A stretch of DNA of 64,000 bases, taken from the NCBI GenBank assembly GCA_051530055.1, contig CM121342.1:15810001-15874000 (forward strand), written 5' to 3'. Shown here piece by piece: positions 1 to 10,147 of the stretch. Within the stretch, counting starts at the first letter, position 1, and each line of letters opens with the position of its first letter. Both the position numbers and the translations under genes were made by a program. This DNA is from Neoechinorhynchus agilis (taxonomy: Eukaryota > Acanthocephala). The notes beneath the pieces are model-generated. The model saw only the letters and a list, made by a program, of their open reading frames with translations, had not been told where the DNA came from and searched no databases.

Positions 1-580
1 GGATTTTCCTCATTTACAAATTTCAGATCCTTAAGTGTCAGTAAAAAAGAATTTATTAACACCTTTACAACCCTCCGTCAGAAGAAAAGCATTCGTCGAT
101 AATCCACAAAAAATTTCGCTCTTGATCTGCACGGAAGAAATAAAATGACGTTAGTTCGCTAAAATATAAAAGAATGATCTTCAGCGATATTTGAAAATAA
201 AATTGGGATGTTTTTAGAGGCTCAGTATGTTATATTTGTTATGATTTCAATATGCTCGAATTTTTGTTTCGTGTAGGGACCGTAATTGCACTTAAAAAAT
301 CCCTTTTATTGATTTATCTGCGCGTATGATATTAAAATTTGGCATTTTTCCCGCACTTCAATTTTAAGAAACGATCAAAAGCGGATCTGATTTGGTTTTT
401 GCTTTTCCTGAAATCGGTTGTTATTTCTCATAAAATGAAAGCCGCTGGTTTGTGTTTTAATAAAATGCCTACACATTCTCTAAAAATCGCAGCATTCTGA
501 TTGGCTTAAAATTGAGATGAGGCGCAGTTAGATAATTAGAGTTCTTAAGAGCACAACGTGAGTGACACGGTCTTTTTAAG
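1..580. other. intergenic, upstream of DDX54-like gene
   Basis: AT-rich non-coding sequence with no ORF I can support. It should contain the promoter of the helicase gene starting at 581, but I see no convincing TATA box or other defined element. Confidence 0.5.
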
Positions 581-2797
581 ATGTTGAATAAAGGCGATAA
601 AGGACAAAGGTCCAAGAAGTTCAAAAAAGGCGCATTTCAATGCATGGGACTTCATCCTGCACTTTTGAAAGGTATTTTCGCTTGTGGATACAAGCAACCA
701 ACGCCCATCCAACGTGAAATGATACCCATTGCTCTGACTGGCTCTGATGTGGTTGCAATGGCACGAACGGGGAGTGGCAAGACTGCAGCTTTTCTTATCC
801 CGATACTGAACCAACTGCTTTTGAACACTGATGATCTGAAGCACGAAATAGCGGTGACCCTGAAACCATTCGATAACATTCGTGCACTGATCCTGAGTCC
901 AACAAGAGAAATTGCGATTCAAACATTTAAGTTTCTGAAGAGGATTGGCAAGTACGTGTTGGGATCAAAGAATGGAAAACTAAGTAGCGCATTAATAACT
1001 GGTGGTTCGGAAAGTCTTGACAGTCAATTCGATCTTTTAACGAATAATTGTCCACAAGTTTTAGTGGCTACGATCGGTCGGCTGCTTCATCTTTCCGTAG
1101 AGATGGAAGTCAAGAAGTTCCTTAATGTCAAATTTCTTGTCTTGGACGAAGCAGATCGCCTTTTTGAGCAAGCACGAGAGTCCAAATCAGACGAGGCTCT
1201 TGTACAGATTCATGAAATTCTTAAACGACTTCCTAGTGAAGGACGACAAAATATGCTTGTGTCTGCAACGCTTCCGAGACAACTTATACAGTTCGCAAAC
1301 GCTGGTCTTAACTCACCAGTAGTAGTTCGTTTAATTCATGTATTCGTGATCGGCTCGACGAAATCGGAAAGCAAGCCATTACCGAAGGACATCCTGTTCT
1401 CCAACGTTTAGTTTTCACTCCTGAATTATTTATATGGGCTTTCGCGTTTCTTTGATTCATAAAATCAACATTCGATTATCTAAATAATATCACGATTACA
1501 TGAAAAAGACTCTGATATGCGATTAAGCCCATACTTATCAGACGTTCATTATATTATGTGCCGCCAAAACTATCAGTCGAAACTTTCGATTCTGGCTAAT
1601 ATGCTTGCCGATGGCCGTTACGTTCGACGACCGTGTGCCATATTTGTTGCCACCAAACACGACGTCGAGCTACTTTGCTCTATGATTGATCAACATTTAA
1701 ATTTAGCCAAATGTGCCGGTCTTTACGGAAAGATGGACCAGGTGGCGCGCGAAATGGCCTTAAATAGATTCATAAATCTAAAAGCGGATTGTCTTGTTGT
1801 TACAGACGTTGCTGCGCGAGGGATAGATATTCCAGCATTGGACTGTGTTGTAAATTTCAACTTTCCTGCTACCGGAAAATTATTTATTCATAGAATTGGC
1901 CGTGTAGCTAGAAGACCATCAGTTCACGGCTCAACAGCAATTTGTTTGGTCGCGGTAGACGAGATTCCCCGTCTTTTGGACGTACATCTTTTGCTTGGAT
2001 TTGAGATTGAAGACGATGACCGATTTTCACTTGAGCCTGGTTATTCGAATGCCCAATACGATGAAATTATTGGTCGGATATTAAAAGATCAGTTAAGTGA
2101 GGAGATTAAGCGAGCTTCAAATGGGTATTGTGCTTATTTGAGATCTTTGAAGCCTCCTTCAAGTCAATCAGTAAAGACCTTTAAAGAACAAAAGGAAAGG
2201 TATCAGGCTTTGTGTGCTACCGAGGGCAGTATCCGATTAGTTGATAAATGGAGAAATGCGAAAAAGTCCAAGGGGCTAAAGAATCCAATCGATAAAGGGA
2301 TCAATGTAAAAAATTCTGACAAGAAAGCAAGTTTTAAAGATCTGGACTACTTTATTCCCTATAGACAAAGTGATTGTGACCGAGAAGAGTTTCTCTCTCT
2401 TTCTAAGAACAATCTAAACGACGCTGTGGATGACACTGTTTGTGATGAGGGTGCGATGGAGATACAAAGGAATCGAAAACCGAAGTTAAGGTGGGATAGA
2501 AAGAGGAAGAAGTACGTTAGTGTGAATATAGAAGAGCGGCAGTCTGTTGCAAAATTTAAGCGAGGACGATACAAGTCGTGGTTAGAAAAATCGAAGCATA
2601 TTGATCGCATTGGTACTACATCCGATCAACAGGCCATGGATCAAGGCTTCAAAAGTCACGGTAAGGTTCGCCACAGAAAGAACCGCGAGCTTAAAAGTGT
2701 CCAACAAGTCCTGAAAAGGCGGCGGATTACGGGGGTGAAACAGAAATTCGAGAAATCGAGGAGAAGCTTGCGAAGTAAACGGAAGGGCGTAAAGTGA
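581..2797 (+). CDS. DDX54: ATP-dependent RNA helicase, DDX54/Dbp10 family
   Basis: DEAD-box helicase of the DDX54 (yeast Dbp10) family, which acts in nucleolar 60S ribosome assembly. Exon 1 starts at ATG 581 and shows the Q motif (GYKQPTPIQ, residues about 36-44), Walker A ARTGSGKT (61-68), motif Ia PTRE (107-110), DEAD (189-192) and SAT (228-230). The usual TPGR motif Ib reads TIGR. A single intron lies between about 1330 and 1508. Exon 2 runs from about 1509 to 2797 and carries motif IV (IFVAT), motif V (TDVAARGIDIP), motif VI (HRIGRVARR) and a C-terminal RWDRKRKKY stretch typical of the DBP10CT domain, ending in a very basic tail. The N-terminus before the Q motif is short (about 35 residues). 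The exact splice phase is uncertain. Identity is well supported by the C-terminal domain as well as the core. Confidence 0.92.
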
Positions 2798-3363
2798 TAA
2801 GAGAATTTGTTTTGTGGTTATGTAGGAAGATTGGTCATACAAGACGTTCAAGATATTATTATGCAAATTCCAAAGAACCTATTTGTTGAATATTATCGAC
2901 TCTGCCGTTTTTATCTTTTTTACAATATTAATCCGGTTTAGACCATTGCGAGGTATCAGTAGATGGTTAGAATAATTGTTTTGATTTCACCTGAGGCGTT
3001 TGTCGCAAACCGCCCGTTCGGATTTTGACGATTTATTTTTTCATTGTAGATGTCCAACGTATACTTGCGTACGACCGGTCGGATTTTCGGAGCAATGGAA
3101 TAGAAGTCCTCTCTCATTCCTGAGCTCTTAGATTTGGACAAGTTAAGCAGAAGGATTTCGCACTTCCTCGGATCCTCAAGAACTACACCATGTTCGCTAT
3201 ATAGTATGGCATCATCAACTTACCAAGCGTTAAAGCTCGATTCTAGGCGGTTGGTAACTTTGTCTATGACAAGTGCGAATCCTGTTAAGGGGAAGAAATG
3301 GTGTTTACGCAAACAACACGAAGCGCAACAAATGGGACGAACTTTCCGTTTCGATGTCGCTAC

Positions 3364-3806
3364 TTTAACACACACTTCACATGCTCACGTGCCTTTGTAG
3401 ATTCCTGAATAAGCTGCAAGACGGCGAAAGATCAAGAATAAAGATTTTTCTCATACAACAGCCCACCAAAGTGTCAATTTAAAAACAACATTCAATCATG
3501 CGGCTAGAAATCAAGTAGTATGTTACAAGATTATGAACATGCGGTTGGGCAAACCGATTTTTGCTACTGTCACAAACTACATAGCGATCTAAGATAGGTT
3601 GAAGGGTCAAGAGCAGCGAATTCCGCTCGTAAAGCGATTTTTTCAAAAAATATTGAGGGGACTTCGTTTTCAATATCTCGAAATCCATTTACGAGAAACG
3701 TAGTGCTTCTTTAGTACACACACTTCACATCTCCACTCGCCTTTGTAAGATCTTGAAGAAGTTGTAAGACGACGAAAGCTCGGAAATAAAGATTTTTCCT
3801 TCTCTT
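3364..3806. repeat. diverged direct repeat, two copies of about 95 bp
   Basis: The segments at about 3364-3460 and 3712-3806 share the same order of blocks: ACACACACTTCACAT, then CGCCTTTGTA-like, then a GACGACGAAAG-like block, then AATAAAGATTTTTC. Identity by eye is about 80 percent. This is probably a relic of a dispersed repeat or a local duplication. Confidence 0.6.
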
Positions 3807-3817
3807 TATTATTAAAA

Positions 3818-3919
3818 CATTTTCCAATGTTAACTTAAAAACAAAACTTCAGCCTTTTCCAAGTGTTAATTTAAAAACAAAACTTCAGCCTTTTCCAAGT
3901 GTTAATTTAAAAACAAAAC
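3818..3919. repeat. 36-bp tandem repeat, about 2.8 copies
   Basis: The unit starts CTTCAGCCTTTTCCAAGTG at 3847 and 3883. The two units after 3847 are identical over 36 bp, and a diverged partial copy precedes them. Confidence 0.85.
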
Positions 3920-4595
3920 TTGATTTATCGGAACCAAACGGTGGGTTCTGATTCAATGGAAACAAAATCGTTCTACCCGAATTAGGCTTTTTTATTTACG
4001 GATTCATCAAATGATAATCACGCTGCAGTGCAAGCTGTTAACCGACTTCTGGAGCAAGGATACTCACATGGTGACATAAAGGGTAGTTTTAACAGAAATG
4101 TTTAAATTTGGAATGAATGTTAACGAGATTGAAACTAAATTTGCAGTGATGGTTAGAGTTATATTTTGCCAAGTAAAAGAAATTCATTCGAGCATTTTTT
4201 GTGAAATCTATGAAAAGTAATTGAAATAATGTTTAAAAACTTTCAAGCAAATTCAGCATTCAATGCAATCCGATTTTATGGTTTTGTGAATGCTAGGACT
4301 AAGATTATTTCGAAGCATCGATACTTGCAGAATTGATCTTTCAGCATCGTTAGGAATGTTACCATATTAAAGCCTGCATCTGATATTGTTAATTTAAATA
4401 CCGACCATTGAATTTCAAAAACCTTACTTAAATTTTTTAACCATTCTGTGCGTGGCTCAGAAATGCAGCAAAAAAACACGTCGAGTTCAAGAGTAGATTC
4501 CCAACTCACTACACGTTTTCCATTGCTCATCACTGAAGCGTTCATTGCACATTTAAAGATCTTTGCAACATTTCTACGTGCTTTGATAAAACGAA

Positions 4596-5225
4596 ATGGG
4601 TGCCCGTCAAAATGCGCAGAAGGAACCAACCGAAAAGTTGATGAAGATGCTTAGTCAATCAACGAAATGCAGCGAAAAAAACGTTTGGGAAAGCTATCAC
4701 CGATTTAAAACTTATGCTCCAAGTGGGATTATGGACAAGGAAACCTTCATCCACAGATTTCAAACAAAGTACCCACACGCAAATGTAAAACACATAGCCG
4801 ATGTCGTTTTTCGATATTTCGATACTGACAATTCCGGTGGAATCTCATTTGTGGAATATTTCCTACCAAATGCATTTAGAGCAGCGGATGTTTATTTAGA
4901 ATGGATCAAGGAAAAATAGACTGCCCGCTGACTTATATATCAAGCAAATCCAGTGGAAAGGGCAAAAATTCTGTTCGACATATTTGATGCCGATGATAAC
5001 AATGTCGTGACCGAAAAGGAACTAAGGAAAGCAATCACAGGATTAGTCGAATTGAGGGGTAATCATAACATGTCCGATGCAGATGTGTCAAGAATTGCAG
5101 CTCGGTTTACCAGCGAAATGGATTGTGACGGAAATCGCGAAATATCAAAAGACGAGTTTGTTTATGCCCTCAGTACAAATCAGAACCTGAGGAAGTTCCT
5201 TGAGTTCAATTATGGGAATGCTTGA
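4596..5225 (+). CDS. EF-hand calcium sensor, neuronal-calcium-sensor-like
   Basis: Two-exon gene for a small calcium-binding protein of about 190 residues, the usual length of the NCS/recoverin family. Exon 1 begins at ATG 4596 with MGARQN, so an N-terminal glycine is available, although Ser/Thr at position 6 of a myristoylation signal is replaced by Asn. A degenerate first EF-hand (APSG in place of the family CPSG) is followed by a canonical loop DTDNSGGISFVE. Exon 2 (about 4954-5225) holds the loops DADDNNVVTEKE and DCDGNREISKDE, each with acidic residues at positions 1, 3 and 12. The intron is about 60 bp (near 4890-4953), but I could not make the phases agree exactly. The last ten residues differ from the known NCS proteins, so the exact subfamily is left open. 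Confidence 0.8.
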
Positions 5226-5592
5226 GAGACATATTCTTATAATTTCAAGTTTTAACAAAACAAATCGATTTTTAATGGGTAGCCTGGAAGTGCCAAGCCA
5301 CACATTGCGGTTAAAGTTTGACATTTTAATTTTATAGTTAAAATTTGTAATTCTTTGGACAACTTTAACAGATTCAAGTGGGAGTCTCAAGCTTTCCGAA
5401 ATGCTCATCAAAACATGAATAACCATTTACTGTTTGTCCGCTTTGTTAAGGATCGCTCTTAAAAAGCACAAGGATACATTTTCATCCGTTTGTCTAAAAA
5501 AATTGGATTGAAAGACAATGCCATATTGGTTTTAAGAAAAAATAACTTATTTTTGTCCTTGTTTCTAAGCACGGACATTGCGATAGAAAAAT

Positions 5593-5913
5593 TCATGATT
5601 TAATATATTGTTCAACGGCGGCGACAAGATTGAACGAGTGACAAGCAAGAAGTTTTTGAGCTTGTTTTCTACTGAGGTCCAGTTCTTTAATTACAAACTC
5701 AATGTCTTTTTCTCTTGCACGTCCTACTTTTCTCTCTTTAAGGGATTTTAGCGCTCCCAGTGCACTTTGAACGCCTTCACCCGTCAAAGTTTCATCTTCC
5801 TTCAATTCAGTGGTGGACATTTTGTTCATTTGACTATCAGCTGCTTGCTCGAATTTACTGCGTTTCTCATCCTTAGATGAGTCATCTTGATTCTTTGGAT
5901 CAGTGGCCGTCAT
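5593..5913 (-). CDS. HYPK: HYPK-like NatA/huntingtin-interacting protein
   Basis: Single-exon ORF of 106 residues. The N-terminal half is charged and low-complexity. The second half has a long basic helix followed by a UBA-like fold, from about KDIEFVIKELDLSRKQAQ to the C-terminal VAAVEQYIKS, which is the conserved HYPK/NAC-alpha UBA segment. HYPK binds the NatA N-terminal acetyltransferase at the ribosome and acts as a chaperone. The length is close to human HYPK (about 120). Start at 5913 is the first ATG of the frame. No neighbour shares its function. Confidence 0.78.
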   Translation of the reverse strand: MTATDPKNQDDSSKDEKRSKFEQAADSQMNKMSTTELKEDETLTGEGVQSALGALKSLKERKVGRAREKDIEFVIKELDLSRKQAQKLLACHSFNLVAAVEQYIKS

Positions 5914-6463
5914 CTATTGAGAAGATTAAAATGAGTTTCAAATGTGAATTTTCGTGCATTACACTTAAAAGTTGAACATCCGTACAAAAAGGAAAAACAA
6001 GCTACAAATTTGAATTGTTATGATGATAATCCTGGATGACTTCCTCTTTCGAAATATTTCAATTTAATAAAATATTTTTTTCCACGATTGTCATCACTAC
6101 AATTCAAACTCTATCATCCCGAAGGATTTTCTCTCGGTAATTAACAAGCTAAAAATGTCAATAGTTTAATGCAGCTACATTTTTACCAAAAAAGCATCGA
6201 TTTAAAAGATAGCCGCAGAAAATGCGTTAAATGTGCGGCCTCTATACATCGGCTCCAGGGACCTATTTTCTAATTCAACGAGCAATATAAGATTGAATTT
6301 GTTGCCGAATGTAGCCTACGTCGTACATTTGTATTTAAATTTTTTAAACTTTTCCCGCTGCAAATACTACTGTGCGCGGCACACAGTTCGAGAAACACTG
6401 CTCTTACAACATGCGAAAAGGTTTTTCTCTGCGTTGTTAAGGCTATAAGAAATTGACGATTGA
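5914..6463. other. intergenic
   Basis: Non-coding. The overlapping ORFs at 6233-6551 are short and look like chance frames. I see no defined element before the inverted-repeat element at 6464. Confidence 0.4.
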
Positions 6464-6582
6464 TAAAATGCTTAGTCTTTATAGGATCGAAATAACCAAC
6501 TAATTGCAACAGAACGAGCTTATAAGCATCAACGCCACCGTTCTCGATCACTCAGTCGATCCTATAAAGACAAAGTATTTTA
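6464..6582. mobile_element. short inverted-repeat (MITE-like) element
   Basis: Two 27-bp terminal inverted repeats, at 6464-6490 and 6556-6582, match at about 24 of 27 positions. Their core GTCTTTATAGGATCGA is a perfect 16-bp inverted match (6475-6490 and 6556-6571). The 65-bp interior has no coding capacity. I did not find clear target-site duplications, so the class of DNA transposon is not assigned. Confidence 0.6.
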
Positions 6583-6625
6583 TTCTTTTTTTTTGTATTT
6601 TAAAGTTTCTTTTTAAAGGACAATT

Positions 6626-7562
6626 TTAGATTAAATCGTCCCCCGGACGCTGACCGCATTTCCTCGTTGGATTGCGAGGCTTATTCTTTGTATCAGGAAA
6701 ATCCTCTCGCGTCGCTCCCCTGTTTGTGCTGCAAGTCGTCTTCCGAGTTCGGCACAAAAGCTTCGTGCCGAAGATCCCAGCGCCCCTTGTGTCTCCACGC
6801 CGAAAGGAAGGAAACGTAATTTTGTTTGACCTCATTGTATTTCTCCGCTTTCCTCTTTTCGGCGGCACTCGCTGCTCCTCCCGTCTCCGCTAAAGCATCT
6901 TGCCGGTTGGACAGGGCGAGTGAGTCCACGCATGTTGCGTCCCAAATTAGACTCTTTCCTTCTTTCCAAGGGAAAATGGTTATACCGCCGGGACGCTTAC
7001 CATCCGAGCGACAGAGGTGATTGGGCTCCAGGATGGTTGGAACGTGGATCGAGTTCAGAGCTCTGCTAATGATCTTGTTGAGCTCTGCGTGCCTTGGGAA
7101 ACGACCGCTCGATCTCTTGCAGTAGAGCCCATGTCTCCCGAGCACGTCAACTTTTATTCCACATCGGCACTGGTGTGGGGCACAGGTTGGAAGTCCTAAA
7201 CGTAGAGCGACGACTATTCGAACTGTCTCGTCGTCCAGCAAAGTTCCCAAAGTACCAATTGGCAAAACGTTCAACCATGCGCCTGACTCCTTCGAAGAAC
7301 TGGCCACAAGTCTAGCTTGAGACATCTCGTCCATCTGGCCTTTTAGTTTGTTGTGAGCCGTCACGATTAAGGGTTTATCCCAAGCAGATTGTTCGTACGC
7401 GTTGGTTGGAGCTTGTTGCAGACCGGTCTGCGAGAGCCATGATGTGACTCCCTGTTTCAATAGTTTGCATGGCTTCGGCATTCTGTTTAAGAGAATTTCC
7501 CCCTGTAATTCCTCCGTCTTGTGCATCGAGGATACGAATGCCGGAAGGGCCAAACCAGCCAC
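6626..7562 (-). mobile_element. LINE fragment, 3' part with restriction-like endonuclease
   Basis: The minus-strand ORF (289 residues) is the C-terminal part of a non-LTR retrotransposon protein. It has a SGAWL block and an LGTLLDDETVRI-type block, then a CRCGIKVDVLGRHGLYC zinc-binding segment (Cys, Cys, His, Cys), then SDGKRPGG and WDATCVD. This order (zinc segment followed by a PD...D-type nuclease core) resembles the restriction-like endonuclease of R2/NeSL-type LINEs. In relatives I recall, the nuclease motif reads KRPDG; here the Asp is Gly, which would be expected to inactivate it. The protein runs into a shifted frame near its 3' end, and no reverse transcriptase is present upstream, so this is a 5'-truncated dead copy. 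It belongs to the same family as the fragment at 31.2-32.4 kb. Confidence 0.75.
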
Positions 7563-10147
7563 ACTTCGTAAGCCTAAACCTCCGTATTTGATCGGAAGGG
7601 CAGCTTGTTGCCAAGCTTCATCAGTGATGGCGCAGTACCAATGGTCAATTTCTTATAGTCTTAGCAACGCAGAAAAAAACTATTTCGAGTGTCGTTAGAG
7701 CAGTGTTTCTTTAACTGTGTGCCGCGACGCAGTAGTATTCGCAGATGCAGTGCGGAAAATTTTAAGAACATTTGAATTCTACACACGTTTTCAGAATGTT
7801 TCTTATCAATGAAGAAATACGTTAGCAAGAATGAAGCTGTGAAGCCGTTAAATGGAAAGCAATGAACCGAAAGAAGGTACAAAGAAGATAACATCGGACG
7901 AACATATTACGAAATGGCTATGTTTTAATCCGTAAAGTCATTGTTCATTATCCGGGTGAATTGTTCAGTTTAAGGATGCGAACAAAAACGTTGTTAGAGG
8001 CTCCCAAATACTTAACGAATATGTTTCAAATTCGCGAATACGGCCTCACAAACGAGCCTACAGAAAATGAAACAGAATGAAAAACGTCGTGCTTGAAGAT
8101 CATATCAAGAAAGCAATGAGAATCATAGTTTTGCTTCACAAAGAAAATGATCAAAATCGGTTCTTAGCCAGATTGTGATTCCAGGTTTGACCTTGGATGT
8201 GAAATCGAAATTTCAAGGCACTCCGGGCGACATGAATAACAAGGAAATCCCGCTTAGAATTCCTTCATCTGGTAGTCACAAGAGTACCGCAAGCTTCTCT
8301 GCTAGCCACAGAGCTTTCAATAACGTCTCTGTACTATTCATTGCCATTCGAGGGGCTCCGCGAGAGGGAGCCCCTCATGTATGTCCAGGTTTTGAACCCC
8401 GTCCAACACATAAACTATGCTTACGTCATAAGACTCAGCATTTTTATCAAATTTCGAAATTTTTCTTCGTTCATTTGTCAAAAACTTTTACCAACTTTGC
8501 TTACGTCAAATAGCCGACACCTTTAGCTTCTCTGCGAGCCTCAAAGAGTAACACACCTTCTCGTTGCCAGCTTGGTTATATGTCTAGAAACAACCAAGTT
8601 TTTGCATGAAGGATCTAAAGGAGTATCAAGTCTCAAATTCCATAAACGAATCCACTAAATCAAGGTTGTCGATGCTAATGATCACCAAAATATGGACTCA
8701 CTCGATAGTATTGATAACGATAGGGAGAAATCGATGAGATTTACAACCACTAAATCGTTGTTTGTCAAAGGAGTATGAATTTCAACTACCGATGTCGTCG
8801 TCTTCACCTTAATAATGAAAATTCAATTTCGAGATTATTATTAATAAGTTCCCAGTTTGTAGCATGAAGTTAAGAGTTTATTAGACAATGTCCTTGAAGG
8901 GATTTAATTATTACCTATAACCATCGTCGGTAACATACAGCTCCACACGGGTAACTGCTGCCCGGCCGATTCCCCACAGCAATCGGTAGATTATCACCGA
9001 CTTTTTGGAAAGAGCACAGAAAGATGCAGAAAATAAGTATTTTGTTGCTTCTTGCAGTGACAGACAAGGGACAGTTCCAGGGTTAGGCCTGCAGTGTCTG
9101 TTTCATGACTAAGCATATCCTTCAGATGTTGCGGGACCATGGTCGGAATCATTTACGAAGGATTTAATAGTGCGTCTTACTTCATTCTGATATAATAATA
9201 ATACGTTTATTTTGTCTGTTTGATAACAAGTATTAGGCCCACTTAATTTTGAGTCCTCATTGTGGCATTGTTTTTATGGCGATAAACAATATTGTTTTGA
9301 AACTATAGAATGCGGATTCGGTGAGGTCAGGGGACAACGGAAGTCATCGAATGAAATATTTTGTATAGTAGGCACTGTGGTAGATAGACGCCAAACGATC
9401 TTGAATGCTCCCAATGTGGAGACGTCGTTGTCAGAGAAAGACTCCGTTGAACAACAGATCCTAAGGCACTGATTAATGGCACCTTTTGGGAATCCTTTTC
9501 AGTATCGTATGAGAGTGATCAAAGCAAACTTTCGATCGAGGATTCAAGTGTGGACGAATCAGATAGGGCTGGTGTCCTTATTAGACATTTAATGGTCATT
9601 TCGATGTTAGCATTGCTTCGGCTATTGGGTAGCGCTATCCTGGCTCTGATCATTCACTTTGGCACATCATTTTATATGTTCTCCTTGGTCGAGAGCCGCT
9701 TTTGTCAAATTTCTGTGCGCATACTTTTGCCGCTTTATTTCGCTTAGACCGTTCACCAATAATCACATGCGAACGACACAAGGAAAAGCGCTCAGGATTG
9801 TGACAGTGTGATAGCCGATTCACCGTGCCCATTTTGAATACCGACCGAAGATGCGCTCAATGAATACCGCCTCACAATTGCAATTAAATCCGCGAACCAG
9901 TTCGCAAGCCGGAATCTGTCTAGGAACCAGATCTATTATTAGAAGAATTCGTACAAAGTGTGCCTCTTGCATCAAACTTTGGATTGTCGGTAGTTCGAAA
10001 CAAATTCCGCGAACCAATATTGGAGTCAAAATCTGTTTAAGAAGTGGATGAATGTTGCTTAATAGTTTATATGCAATTAAAGAGGCTCGAAAATATGTTC
10101 GAGCTTCCAAGAGAAAGGGGTGCTGAAAATTATACAATAAATGCTAT
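7563..10147. other. long non-coding stretch
   Basis: No gene I can support. A GC-rich hairpin lies at 8350-8376. An open frame at about 9475-9747 contains a hydrophobic segment (ISMLALLRLLGSAILALIIHF) and could be an exon of an unrecognised membrane protein, but no partner exons were found. The other ORFs are short. Confidence 0.4.
8350..8376. other. GC-rich perfect hairpin
   Basis: The 10-bp stem GAGGGGCTCC (8350-8359) is a perfect inverted match to 8367-8376, around a 7-base loop. It stands out in AT-rich sequence. No T-tract or gene context assigns a role. Confidence 0.6.

Larger units (their letters stand above)
2798..4595. other. non-coding stretch with degenerate repeats
   Basis: Two overlapping short ORFs (2956-3141 minus, 3134-3400 plus) match nothing I recognise and lack support. 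The stretch holds a diverged direct repeat (about 3364-3460 and 3712-3806) and a 36-bp tandem repeat (about 3818-3919), listed separately. Confidence 0.4.

Noticed and set aside
3134-3400. 88-codon ORF between DDX54 and the EF-hand gene
   Set aside because: No similarity, and it overlaps a diverged direct repeat.
9851-10051. Open frame with a CASC-type segment recalling integrase zinc regions of BEL/Pao-like elements
   Set aside because: Too short and no neighbouring domains; the resemblance could be chance, so I do not call an element.
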